The notes below the pieces were generated by a model. The model had not been told where the DNA came from. It saw only the letters and a list, made by a program, of their open reading frames with translations, and searched no databases. A stretch of 13,914 nucleotides of DNA, taken from Candidatus Coatesiibacteriota bacterium. Its GTDB lineage: Bacteria; B130-G9. Made by a program: the position numbers and the translations under genes. This document shows, in pieces, positions 7,203-13,914 of this stretch. The stretch spans positions 1 through 13,914 of the forward strand of contig JAFGIT010000001.1 in NCBI GenBank assembly GCA_016929465.1. Reading direction: 5' to 3'. Numbering within the stretch: the first letter of the stretch is position 1; every line of letters begins with the position of its first letter.

Positions 7203-9551
7203 TCAGCTTGTGCGCCTGTGCAACGATATCAGGAGCAGGACCAGCCCTATTAGTGCAGAGATCGCCGCAACAAGGAGCGCCTGAATCACACCCAACAGCG
7301 GGAGCAGGAAGGAAGTGGTCGCGATCGCCCCTATCGAAGAGCCGGCAAGGTCCGCAAAATAGGTCGTTCCAGCGGTTTGCTTCTGCTCGCCGTGCACAAC
7401 CGAATAAGCCGCATTGCCATAGATGTAGAGTGCACCGCCGATAACACCCGAGGCGAAGATCGCCCCTATGAAGACTATCTGAAGGGCTGTCGCCGCTCCT
7501 AGCGTCCGGGATAGGGAAAGGAATGCTATCAGGAGTATGGGATAGATCGCTGCCATGAACTGAAGAATGACCAACTTACCCTCGACCTCGCCGGGGGGAT
7601 GAATGACAAGTCTCCTTCGGGCGAGACCTGCGCCGACGGCGATCCCCCCCATGTATGAGCAGACCAGCAGGCCCAGCATCGAATAGATGTTCCCGAAGAA
7701 TATCTGAAAGGCAACGATCATTATCATCTCGACGCTTATCTCGAGGAAGCCGATTGAGGCCAGCGAGACAATTATCGCAACCCTCTTTGGCTTTTTCGAA
7801 ATGCACGTTTGCGCGAAGAGAAGCAGCAGGATTGCTGCCAGTGCGGCGTAAACCTCAATCCATGTTCGATGAGCAAGCCATCCATAGACTCGTGCCACGC
7901 CTCCGCCAAATTCGCTTCCCCAGAGCAGGATTGCGAATTGATAGCAGACGGGTGAGAAGTCCTTGTTGAGGCTAACGCCTGAATCGCTGCACCCATCGAT
8001 CACATCCTTGACAGCAGCCATCCGAAACGGCTCGAACCGATAAGGAATACTCCAATCCGTTATGAAGTCTGTCTCGATCTTCCGCTCGAGAAGCCTTGCA
8101 GTCAGAATCTCCGGCACGAGCGGAATCGAGTCTGAATCACTCGCGAGAAGGTGCCCAGTCTCACCGGGCGTCAGAACTACCGTTTGGAAAACAGCTTTGA
8201 GAGTGTTGGCTATGCTGCATATAAACTCCCGTTGCTCGAGCGAAAGGTAACTGTCCGATGAAGGGACCTGCAGAGCGAGAATCCCGCCCCGTGCGAGCGC
8301 ATTTCTCGCCTTCGAGAAAAACTCTACCGTGAAGAACCGATTGAGCCTGGCATCGGTCGGTCTTGGCATATTGAGAATGATGACGTCATACAAGTAGTGC
8401 GTATTCTCGACGAATCGCCTCCCGTCACCGTAATGGATACGAACCGATGCATCTTCGAGAGCGCCAAACTCGTCGGGTGGGAGCATCTTCTTCGATATAG
8501 ATATGATCTCATCATTGAGCTCCACGTAGTCGATGTTCTCCGGGTGATGCTTCAGAATCTCTCCGATCGCCCCGCCACATCCCCCTCCCAGGAGCAGGAC
8601 CTTGCTGGGCGAGCTGTGCGCCAGAAGTGGGATGTGGACAGCCTCCTCCGCGGAGAGCCTATCAGGGTACGAAAAGAGGAGCAGACCATTCTCGAAGAGC
8701 GAACTTTGCTCCCCGGCCCTTGTCAGGGCCAGCCTCCCATATCTTGTCTCCCTGACTTCGACCAATTCGTCTTTGCCGAAGGCGAGGCCCACCGACCAAT
8801 TCTCGATCTTCCGCGATTGGAAGGCCGTGATGAAAAGGCATGCTATCAGCAGGATGCAGGCACCAATTGAAATAGCACTTCGGCGTCTGATGGCCAGCAG
8901 GGCCGCTCCAAGAATCGTGAGTCCGGATAGCAGCAGAAGGATAGCAAACGACATCAAGCAGCAGGCGAGGAGGTAGTGCATGATGATGCCGCTTAGGACG
9001 GCGCCGGCTGCCTCCAGGGAATAGACGGCGCTCGCCCTCGAGACTCTTGACTCTGAGGGAGGCTGAGAGCCTATCGCAGACCCTTCTCGCCCTGAGGTAC
9101 CATCCTCTTCCCGGCTGCCGCAGTATATGGCGAAAAGACCTCCCTGAATAAATGATAGCGGCGCAAGACAGACGACTGTCGCAGCTATGGTGTCCGCCAG
9201 ATTCGATATCTCTCCTGCTTCGAGGCCAAGGAATAATCTGCTGAACCGGAGCGCGATCAGCGTGCCAGGAAGTATCAGGGCGAACGCGATGAGAAATGGG
9301 CTACGAAGTCGAGCGGAGCTCCTATGGCCGATCCGGTTTGATAGCTTCCCCATTATGAAGCTGCCAAAGCCCCCGAAGAGAAGCCATATAAAGAGCACGA
9401 GGCCGATCGACAGCTCGTTTCCGGCAAACAGGTTAATGCACTCCCTGAGATAGACCACCTGTGAGATGAGCGCGCAGAATCCAAGAGCTGCCCAAGAGTA
9501 TGTGTCGATGGGATTGAGTCTCTTCGAGAATCCCAAGAGCTGACCGAGCAA
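7203..9551 (-). CDS. Multi-spanning membrane protein with an internal spermidine-synthase-like domain
   Basis: This 782-residue protein has three parts. The N-terminal part (about 15-245) has some seven hydrophobic segments, with SQVVYLRECINLFAGNELS (30-48) and VYSLEAAGAVLSG (176-188). The middle part (about 255-480) is soluble with a spermidine-synthase/methyltransferase Rossmann fold: LLLGGGCGG (319-327), YVELNDE (342-348), YGDGRRF (374-380), YDVIILNMPRP (388-398). The C-terminal part (about 562-778) again has about seven segments, with FFGNIYSMLGLLVCSYMGG (618-636) and YFADLAGSSIGAI (731-743). This matches the 'fused MFS/spermidine synthase' proteins of unknown function. The two membrane parts share a (Y/S)xx(E/D)xxGsxxG pattern, which suggests an old duplication. 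Acidic residues needed by real aminopropyltransferases are replaced (see findings), so spermidine synthesis is doubtful. The start is TTG with CGGAGG six bases upstream. The gene is first in the minus-strand run that leads into the polysaccharide exporter. Confidence 0.85.
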   Translation of the reverse strand: MLGQLLGFSKRLNPIDTYSWAALGFCALISQVVYLRECINLFAGNELSIGLVLFIWLLFGGFGSFIMGKLSNRIGHRSSARLRSPFLIAFALILPGTLIALRFSRLFLGLEAGEISNLADTIAATVVCLAPLSFIQGGLFAIYCGSREEDGTSGREGSAIGSQPPSESRVSRASAVYSLEAAGAVLSGIIMHYLLACCLMSFAILLLLSGLTILGAALLAIRRRSAISIGACILLIACLFITAFQSRKIENWSVGLAFGKDELVEVRETRYGRLALTRAGEQSSLFENGLLLFSYPDRLSAEEAVHIPLLAHSSPSKVLLLGGGCGGAIGEILKHHPENIDYVELNDEIISISKKMLPPDEFGALEDASVRIHYGDGRRFVENTHYLYDVIILNMPRPTDARLNRFFTVEFFSKARNALARGGILALQVPSSDSYLSLEQREFICSIANTLKAVFQTVVLTPGETGHLLASDSDSIPLVPEILTARLLERKIETDFITDWSIPYRFEPFRMAAVKDVIDGCSDSGVSLNKDFSPVCYQFAILLWGSEFGGGVARVYGWLAHRTWIEVYAALAAILLLLFAQTCISKKPKRVAIIVSLASIGFLEISVEMIMIVAFQIFFGNIYSMLGLLVCSYMGGIAVGAGLARRRLVIHPPGEVEGKLVILQFMAAIYPILLIAFLSLSRTLGAATALQIVFIGAIFASGVIGGALYIYGNAAYSVVHGEQKQTAGTTYFADLAGSSIGAIATTSFLLPLLGVIQALLVAAISALIGLVLLLISLHRRTS

Positions 9552-9557
9552 TAAAAG

Positions 9558-9562
9558 CCTCC
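9558..9562 (-). promoter_or_regulatory. Shine-Dalgarno of the spermidine-synthase-like gene
   Basis: The minus strand reads GGAGG followed by a six-base spacer and TTG at 9551. This is the ideal distance and is the main reason for accepting TTG as the start. Confidence 0.75.
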
Positions 9563-9604
9563 GAATTCGTATATCCTGCTGTCAATGCGCTGATATGCTG
9601 ACTC

Positions 9605-9610
9605 ATTATA
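9605..9610 (-). promoter_or_regulatory. Candidate -10 element for the minus-strand membrane-protein gene
   Basis: The minus strand reads a perfect TATAAT here, 54 bases before the TTG start, which predicts a leader of about 45 nt. No good -35 hexamer lies at the usual 16-18 bp (the sequence there is GC-rich), so it is either an activator-dependent promoter or a chance match. Confidence 0.4.
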
Positions 9611-9832
9611 ACGCATGTCGAGAGCGACGCGGTCCGGAAGTTGATTACTCTCTCCTAGATGAATAAGGCAGTTTGCCTGATTCCATTTGAGTCATCTGAA
9701 TGTTGTACGTAATATGCAACTGGAAGATGCCCCGCGAGCATGGACATTTCCCTTTGCGCGCACGAATTCTGTACGGATTTCTGACGGCCGCAATCTCGAT
9801 CCGACTCATTGGATTTGTGGTTGACAAGTCTG

Positions 9833-9862
9833 TTGCGGATTCAGGCGGCAAGAGGGTATAAA
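9833..9862 (+). promoter_or_regulatory. Candidate sigma-70-like promoter of the P5C dehydrogenase gene
   Basis: TTGCGG (9833-9838) and TATAAA (9857-9862) are separated by 18 bp, predicting transcription from about 9869 and a leader of about 40 nt. A perfect TTGACA lies at 9821-9826, but its spacing to TATAAA is 30 bp and nothing -10-like sits at 17 bp, so it is not used in this model. Confidence 0.45.
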
Positions 9863-9907
9863 CAGAGCGGTTGATAACTACCATAGATACATAATTGGAG
9901 GACAGAA

Positions 9908-11461
9908 ATGATTCACGAGTTCAAGAACGAGCAATATCTTGACTTCTCCCTCCCGGAGAACAAGAAAGGGATGGAGGACGCTATTGCCAAAATCAAGGCC
10001 GAGGCTGGCAAGGAGTATGACAGCGTGATCGGCCGGGAGCGTATCCGGCTCGATTCGAAGCTGAAGAGCTACAATCCAGCCAACAAAGATGAGGTTCTGG
10101 GAGTCTTCCAGAAAGCGGGCGCCGACATAGCGGACAAGGCGATCAAGGCGGCGGACGAGGCCTTCGCGTCATGGAAGTTCACCTCCGCGGATAAGCGCGC
10201 GGAATACGCATTCAAAGCGGCAGAGCTGATGCGTCAGCGCCGCTTCGAGTTCAATGCGGCGATGGTTCTCGAGGAAGGAAAGAACTGGCTCGAGGCTGAT
10301 GCCGATACTGCTGAGGCGATCGACTTTCTTGAGTTCTATGGCCGCGAGGCGCTTCGCTACTCAAAGATGAATCCGGTCACCGAGGTGCCCGGTGAGGACA
10401 ATGAGGTTCGATATATACCTCTTGGGGTAGGCGTAGTAATTCCGCCGTGGAACTTCCCGAACGCGATCATGGCCGGCATGACGTCGGCCGCCTGGATATT
10501 CGGCAACACAGTAGTCCTCAAGCCGTCGAGCGACGCCCCGCTTGTGGCCGCCAAGTTCTTCGAGATACTCCAGGAAATCGGTCTTCCCCCCGGAGTCGTC
10601 AACTTCGTGCCGGGCAGCGGCGCTACCTTCGGTGACGAGCTGGTCAAGCACCCGAAGTGCAGATTCATAGCATTCACCGGCTCGATGGAAGTGGGCTTGA
10701 GCATCAATGAGCAAGCGTCGAAATTGTCGCCAGGGCAGATCTGGATCAAGCGAGTGATTCTCGAGATGGGCGGCAAGGACACGATCATCGTCGATGAGAA
10801 CTACGATCTGGATGAGGCGACCAGCGGCGTCCTCGCATCAGCATTTGGCTTCCAGGGCCAGAAATGCTCCGCGTGCTCCAGGGTTATCGTGATGGAGTCG
10901 ATACACGACGAGTTCATCGAGAAGCTAATCCCGAAGGTCGAGGCCATCAAGATCGGCGATCCCACCGATCCCACCAATTATATGGGGCCGGTCATAAACA
11001 AGGCTGCCGAGGATACTATCCTCCGTTACATCGAGGCGGCGAAGAAGGACGGCAACAAGCTCCTCTGCGGTGGAGAGAAGGCACCCGGACCGGGTTACTT
11101 CATCAAGCCGACAGTCTTCGATGGCGTCAAGCCGACCGACACAATCTCGCAGGAAGAGATCTTTGGGCCGGTCCTCGCGGTGTTGACCGCAAAGGACTTC
11201 AATGACGCTCTGAGCATCGCGAACAACACGATCTACGGTCTCACAGGAGCCGTTTACTCGAATTCGAGAGGGAACCTCGAGCGAGCTCGTCGTGAGTTCC
11301 ACGTCGGGAACCTCTACTTCAACCGCAAGTGCACTGGGGCGCTCGTTGGCGGCCATCCGTTTGGCGGCTTCAACATGTCAGGAACGGACTCCAAGGCCGG
11401 TGGGCAGGATTACTTCTTGCTGTTCACGCAGGCGAAGTGCGTCTCCGAAAAGGTCAAATAG
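9908..11461 (+). CDS. rocA: 1-pyrroline-5-carboxylate (L-glutamate gamma-semialdehyde) dehydrogenase
   Basis: This enzyme oxidises L-glutamate gamma-semialdehyde/P5C to glutamate with NAD+, the second step of proline (and arginine/ornithine) breakdown. The 517 residues match the monofunctional RocA/PruA type of about 515. Catalytic residues of the aldehyde dehydrogenase fold are all visible: Asn182 in PPWNFPN, Glu286 in ILEMGGKD and nucleophile Cys320 in GQKCSACSR. EEGKNWLEADADTAEAIDF (about 122-140), EIFGPVL and the C-terminal GALVGGHPFGGFNMSGTDSK with its following double Gly are typical of P5C dehydrogenases and set it apart from general aldehyde dehydrogenases. The ATG has GGAGG six bases upstream. 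It is the only plus-strand gene in the window and appears to stand alone, with no proline dehydrogenase, transporter or regulator beside it. It is a soluble cytoplasmic enzyme. The symbol rocA is used for the family; pruA would serve equally. Confidence 0.95.
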   Translation: MIHEFKNEQYLDFSLPENKKGMEDAIAKIKAEAGKEYDSVIGRERIRLDSKLKSYNPANKDEVLGVFQKAGADIADKAIKAADEAFASWKFTSADKRAEYAFKAAELMRQRRFEFNAAMVLEEGKNWLEADADTAEAIDFLEFYGREALRYSKMNPVTEVPGEDNEVRYIPLGVGVVIPPWNFPNAIMAGMTSAAWIFGNTVVLKPSSDAPLVAAKFFEILQEIGLPPGVVNFVPGSGATFGDELVKHPKCRFIAFTGSMEVGLSINEQASKLSPGQIWIKRVILEMGGKDTIIVDENYDLDEATSGVLASAFGFQGQKCSACSRVIVMESIHDEFIEKLIPKVEAIKIGDPTDPTNYMGPVINKAAEDTILRYIEAAKKDGNKLLCGGEKAPGPGYFIKPTVFDGVKPTDTISQEEIFGPVLAVLTAKDFNDALSIANNTIYGLTGAVYSNSRGNLERARREFHVGNLYFNRKCTGALVGGHPFGGFNMSGTDSKAGGQDYFLLFTQAKCVSEKVK

Positions 11462-11465
11462 AGAC

Positions 11466-11518
11466 ATAAAAAAGAGAAGGGGGAGCGCGGCCTCTGAATG
11501 AGCGCCATCGCTCCCCCC
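11466..11518 (-). terminator. Intrinsic terminator for minus-strand transcription
   Basis: GGGGGAGCG (11479-11487) and CGCTCCCCC (11509-11517) form a perfect 9-bp stem with a 21-nt loop. Read on the minus strand, the stem is followed directly by TTCTCTTTTTTAT, the U-rich tail of a Rho-independent terminator. On the plus strand the same hairpin lies 17 bp after the rocA stop but has no following T-run. It could still help end the rocA message or protect its 3' end. Confidence 0.7.
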
Positions 11519-11770
11519 AACATGCGCGCGGCTCGACGCTGCAGCCGCCCAGCATCCAAATTCTGCGTCAACCGCGACACCCTCCAATAAGCAATTTCTG
11601 TGCCATCTTTGAGTTTTTCTGCTTTTTTGCCGGATGTGGGAAAAGTTCGGATCGACCTCGGATTGGAGGAAGGCTCTAATTCGTTCAATTCGATAGGCCT
11701 GGTCCTCCCTATTAGGCCGAGATCCAATAGGCATTTTGAGGGTGTTGTGGATCCTGAAGGCGCATGTCGG

Positions 11771-11806
11771 GTCCATTTTGTCCAAGGAGTCCATTCCGTC
11801 CATCGA
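11771..11806. repeat. Four-unit 9-bp tandem repeat
   Basis: The plus strand reads GTCCATTTT, GTCCAAGGA, GTCCATTCC, GTCCATCGA in direct succession. The first five bases (GTCCA) are constant, the sixth is T in three of four units, and the last three vary. It lies in non-coding sequence. Confidence 0.7.
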
Positions 11807-12046
11807 GAGTGCGCAGAATGGTAACGGCTGGATCAGAAGCGACGTCTTGCTGGCATCAGGCCATTAATTGGCCAAATAGATCCTGGACATAGCTGCATTG
11901 CGGGACCAGAGCGGCATAATTCGCCTAATAGAGCGGGATTGCTACCGCGTCAGACTTGGCACAAATGGGACAACGAGAAATCTGCTTCGCGGCGAAGAGG
12001 AATAGGCTCCACCTTAATGGCCCGGTGTGCGACCATGACGTCGCGG

Positions 12047-12739
12047 CTATGAGTACATCTCGTCTGCGGCGGATTCCGCAGCTTCCTTCGCCTTATGTCG
12101 GACTATCTCACCTGTAACCAGGTAGATGACGTCTTCCGCTATATTGGTCGCGAGGTCGGAGATCCTCTCGAGCTGGCTGGATACTGAGACATAGTGCATC
12201 AGTCTGGCCGCCTTATCGGGATTCTCCTTCATCTCTTTTATGGCGGCGGCGTAGTTCTGCCGGTTCATTTCGTCGATTTCATCGTCTTGCTGGATTACCC
12301 TGCGTGCGAATGCTTCATCTTGATGGACAAGGGCATCCAGGCTGCGCTTTACCATCGCCTGAACAGAGCTTTCCATTTTGGAGAGATTGAACGGCGGGGT
12401 CATCGTGGCCTTTGTCGTCAAATAAAGCGCTCTTTCGGCGATATTGACCGCGAGGTCTCCCATTCGCTCGAGACCTTCGTTTATCTTCATTACAGCGATT
12501 ATGAGTCTCAAATGATCCGAAACAGGTTGATGCAGAGACAGTATCTTCAGGCACTCCTCCTCGAGGAGCACTTCCATCTCATCGATGCGCGTATCGCCAG
12601 TGAGGACTTTCTTCGCCGCCTCGGCATCGCCATCATCGATCGAGATCACTGCATATCTTATCGCCTGTTCGACAAGCGCTCCGACCTCGAGTATCTTGTA
12701 TTTTAGCCTCTCGATCTCGCGCTCAAGCCTTAACGACAT
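12047..12739 (-). CDS. phoU: Phosphate signalling / transport regulator PhoU
   Basis: PhoU couples the Pst phosphate transporter to the PhoR/PhoB two-component system and restrains Pho regulon expression when phosphate is plentiful. The 230 residues form the usual two three-helix PhoU repeats. Each carries the metal-binding E/D-rich motif: NEGLERMGDLAVNIAE (87-102, with E91 and D95) and SSQLERISDLATNIAEDV (187-204, with E191 and D195). It is a cytoplasmic, all-helical protein with no membrane segment. The ATG has AAGGAGG four bases upstream, and the gene begins 10 bp after the pstB stop, so it is co-transcribed with pstB. No phoR or phoB lies downstream; the gene ends the operon and 585 bp of non-coding DNA follow. 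Confidence 0.95.
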   Translation of the reverse strand: MSLRLEREIERLKYKILEVGALVEQAIRYAVISIDDGDAEAAKKVLTGDTRIDEMEVLLEEECLKILSLHQPVSDHLRLIIAVMKINEGLERMGDLAVNIAERALYLTTKATMTPPFNLSKMESSVQAMVKRSLDALVHQDEAFARRVIQQDDEIDEMNRQNYAAAIKEMKENPDKAARLMHYVSVSSQLERISDLATNIAEDVIYLVTGEIVRHKAKEAAESAADEMYS

Positions 12740-12748
12740 ATTGCCTCC

Positions 12749-13594
12749 TTAGCCAAACCGGCCTGTGATGTAGTCATTTGTCATTTTCTTCGCTGGCTTC
12801 GTGAACATCATATTTGTGGGACCGAACTCGATCAACTTCCCCTGGTAGAAGAACGCCGTGTAGTCTGAGACCCTTGCAGCCTGCTGCATATTGTGCGTCA
12901 CGATGACTATCGTGTATTCATCCCTCAAGTCCGCGATCAGGTCCTCAATCTTGGAGGTTGCGGTCGGATCGAGCGCCGAGGCAGGCTCATCCATTAGCAG
13001 TATCTCGGGGCCTACTGCCATAGCCCTCGCGATACATAGCCTTTGCTGTTGACCACCTGAGAGGTCGAACGCGGATGAATCCAGTCTGTCCTCCACTTCC
13101 TTCCAGAGCCAGGCTCTCTTCAGGCTTTTTTCTACGATTTCCCTGAGCTTCTTCCTGTCTCTCAGCCCGTGCACCCGAGGACCATACGCCACATTGTCAA
13201 AGATGGACTTCGGAAAGGGATTTGACTTCTGGAAGACCATCCCAATTTTCTTTCGAAGCTGGACCACATCGCAATCATGGCAGAGTATCTCCTCTCCATC
13301 TATGCGAATCGAGCCGGTTGTACGAACGCCCTCAATCTCGTCGTTCATGCGGTTCAGAATTCTGAGAAACGTGGATTTACCGCATCCAGAAGGGCCTATG
13401 ATGGCAGTGACTTCGCCGGGTGTGATATCCATTGAGATGTCGAATAGAACCTGATTGGACCCGTAATAGAAACTGACGTCCTTGGCCCTGATTCTGGGCT
13501 CCGGCGATTTCGCTCCGGTGTCCATGGTTTCCGTGGTGCCCATCTTACCAGCGGAGCTTTCTTCTCGATCTGCTTCTGAGAATAACTGCGACAA
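12749..13594 (-). CDS. pstB: Phosphate ABC transporter ATP-binding protein
   Basis: PstB is the ATPase of the high-affinity PstSCAB phosphate importer. Motifs are Walker [10 protein letters not shown] (67-75), Q-loop VFQKSNPFP (120-128), signature LSGGQQQRL (178-186), Walker B EILLMDEP (197-204) and H-loop VTHN (232-235). [13 protein letters not shown] (42-54) and the C-terminal [13 protein letters not shown] are family hallmarks. The start is uncertain. TTG at 13594 has AGGAG six bases upstream and gives 281 residues with a polar N-terminal extension, overlapping pstA by 50 bp. ATG at 13543, one base after the pstA stop, gives 264 residues, nearer the usual 250-265, but has almost no Shine-Dalgarno sequence. 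I give the TTG because of its ribosome site. phoU follows after 9 bp. Confidence 0.93.
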   Translation of the reverse strand: MSQLFSEADREESSAGKMGTTETMDTGAKSPEPRIRAKDVSFYYGSNQVLFDISMDITPGEVTAIIGPSGCGKSTFLRILNRMNDEIEGVRTTGSIRIDGEEILCHDCDVVQLRKKIGMVFQKSNPFPKSIFDNVAYGPRVHGLRDRKKLREIVEKSLKRAWLWKEVEDRLDSSAFDLSGGQQQRLCIARAMAVGPEILLMDEPASALDPTATSKIEDLIADLRDEYTIVIVTHNMQQAARVSDYTAFFYQGKLIEFGPTNMMFTKPAKKMTNDYITGRFG

Positions 13595-13914
13595 GGTTCA
13601 CTCCTAATACGATCACTATCAGAACCAATGCGGTTCCATATTGCATTGCTTTTGCTTTCACAGCATCAGGATATTGCGTTGCGGTGACGAACAGGTGATA
13701 CGGCAGCGCCATGACCTGATCGAAGACCGAGTCCGGGAGATCCGGCAGGAAGAAAGCCACCGCAGTAAAGAGAAGAGGTGCCGTTTCCCCTGCCGCGCGA
13801 CCTATACTCAGTATCGCCCCGGTCAAAATTCCTGGAATTGCATAGGGCAGGACATTGTGCCATATCGTCTGCCACTTGGTTGCACCCAGAGCCAAACTGG
13901 CGTTTCTGAGCGAC
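13545..13914 (-). CDS. pstA: Phosphate ABC transporter permease (N-terminus beyond the right edge)
   Basis: Only the C-terminal 122 residues are inside the window; the frame is open through the right edge. It begins in the cytoplasmic EAA loop typical of ABC import permeases ([23 protein letters not shown], in which the ALGATKW part is characteristic of PstA/PstC). It continues with [23 protein letters not shown], the conserved PstA stretch, then a periplasmic segment ([21 protein letters not shown]) and a last transmembrane helix (about [18 protein letters not shown]) with a basic cytoplasmic tail. Residues are described in parts because the motif regions are long. It forms the membrane channel with PstC, and PstB binds through the EAA loop. 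The TTG that could be read as a start at 13895 lies in the middle of this conserved loop and is not the real start. pstC and pstS should lie further right. Confidence 0.93.
   Translation of the reverse strand, partial: SLRNASLALGATKWQTIWHNVLPYAIPGILTGAILSIGRAAGETAPLLFTAVAFFLPDLPDSVFDQVMALPYHLFVTATQYPDAVKAKAMQYGTALVLIVIVLGVNLVAVILRSRSRRKLRW
13601..13605 (-). promoter_or_regulatory. Shine-Dalgarno that favours the TTG start of pstB
   Basis: The minus strand reads AGGAG, six bases before TTG at 13594, and lies inside the 3' end of pstA. The alternative ATG at 13543 has only GGTAAG before it. Confidence 0.55.

Larger units (their letters stand above)
9552..9907. other. Divergent intergenic region
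   Basis: These 356 bp separate two divergent genes, and both promoters should lie here. Besides the promoter-like elements listed separately, it holds a short hairpin (AGGCA-GTT-TGCCT, 9666-9678) and three related copies of an 8-mer of the form (T/C)GA(C/G)TCAT at 9599, 9688 and 9802. A 79-codon minus-strand open frame (9884-9645) covers much of the region. It has no recognisable protein features and would overlap the plus-strand promoter, so I do not call it a gene. Confidence 0.7.
11462..12046. other. 585-bp non-coding region between convergent genes
   Basis: The region lies between the 3' ends of rocA and phoU. Several open frames cross it on both strands, but none has a Shine-Dalgarno sequence or recognisable protein features. 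It contains an intrinsic terminator next to rocA, a four-unit 9-bp tandem repeat at 11771-11806, a small hairpin GGCCA-TTAAT-TGGCC at 11859-11873 and a near-palindrome CTTCGC-G-GCGAAG at 11985-11997. I see no tRNA or known structured RNA. Confidence 0.7.

Noticed and set aside
8397-8870. 157-codon plus-strand open frame
   Set aside because: It is a shadow of the spermidine-synthase-like domain on the opposite strand, with no features of its own.
9645-9884. 79-codon minus-strand open frame in the divergent spacer
   Set aside because: No Shine-Dalgarno sequence or protein features are seen, and it would occupy the promoter region of rocA.
11378-11824. Open frames on both strands after rocA (11378-11803 and 11410-11727 minus, 11600-11824 plus)
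   Set aside because: None has a ribosome site. The two minus frames run through the terminator and into the 3' end of rocA. The Met-Asp run at the start of one is produced by the 9-bp tandem repeat.
13545-13895. pstA starting at TTG 13895
   Set aside because: The frame stays open to the window edge and this TTG lies inside the conserved EAA loop, so the gene continues past the edge.

Overview
This window comes from a bacterial chromosome, probably an uncultured lineage. Base composition is moderately GC-rich by eye, gene density is high, and start sites carry clear AGGAG-type Shine-Dalgarno sequences, several of them in front of TTG start codons. The families present (RibF, NadC, PstAB-PhoU, Wzm/Wzt, monofunctional P5C dehydrogenase) are spread too widely to name a phylum. 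Nothing here looks like a phage, plasmid, insertion sequence, CRISPR array or tRNA/rRNA gene.

Layout. Positions 1-9551 hold eight genes, all on the minus strand. In transcription order they are: a large membrane protein with a spermidine-synthase-like domain (9551-7203); the ABC-2 permease and ATPase of a Wzm/Wzt-type polysaccharide exporter (7110-6265, 6265-4952); a stand-alone CinA N-terminal-domain protein (4941-4177); nadC (4193-3369); a VanZ-like membrane protein (3213-2011); ribF (2024-1011); and a glycosyltransferase that runs off the left edge (1014-1). Five of the seven junctions overlap or are 10 bp or less apart. The other two are 92 and 155 bp, so the set is probably one or two operons. 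Two themes are interleaved: cell-envelope glycan synthesis and export (glycosyltransferase, Wzm, Wzt, possibly VanZ) and redox-cofactor metabolism (NadC for NAD, RibF for FMN/FAD, CinA-like possibly for nucleotide turnover).

A 356-bp divergent intergenic region (9552-9907) carries promoter-like elements in both directions. It is followed by one plus-strand gene, a delta-1-pyrroline-5-carboxylate dehydrogenase (9908-11461) with all main catalytic residues. A 585-bp non-coding stretch between convergent genes follows. It contains a good intrinsic terminator on the minus strand and a small 9-bp tandem repeat. The right end (12047-13914, minus strand) is the distal half of a phosphate uptake operon: pstA (cut by the right edge), pstB and phoU. 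pstS and pstC would be expected beyond the right edge.

Most of the window is orthodox. The items most worth a second look are the membrane-embedded spermidine-synthase-like protein, which lacks the acidic catalytic residues of true aminopropyltransferases; the insertion of NAD/FAD genes into a polysaccharide-export operon; the VanZ-like protein with a large loop predicted to lie outside the membrane; and the isolated minus-strand terminator far downstream of phoU. I found no clearly new defence or mobile system.
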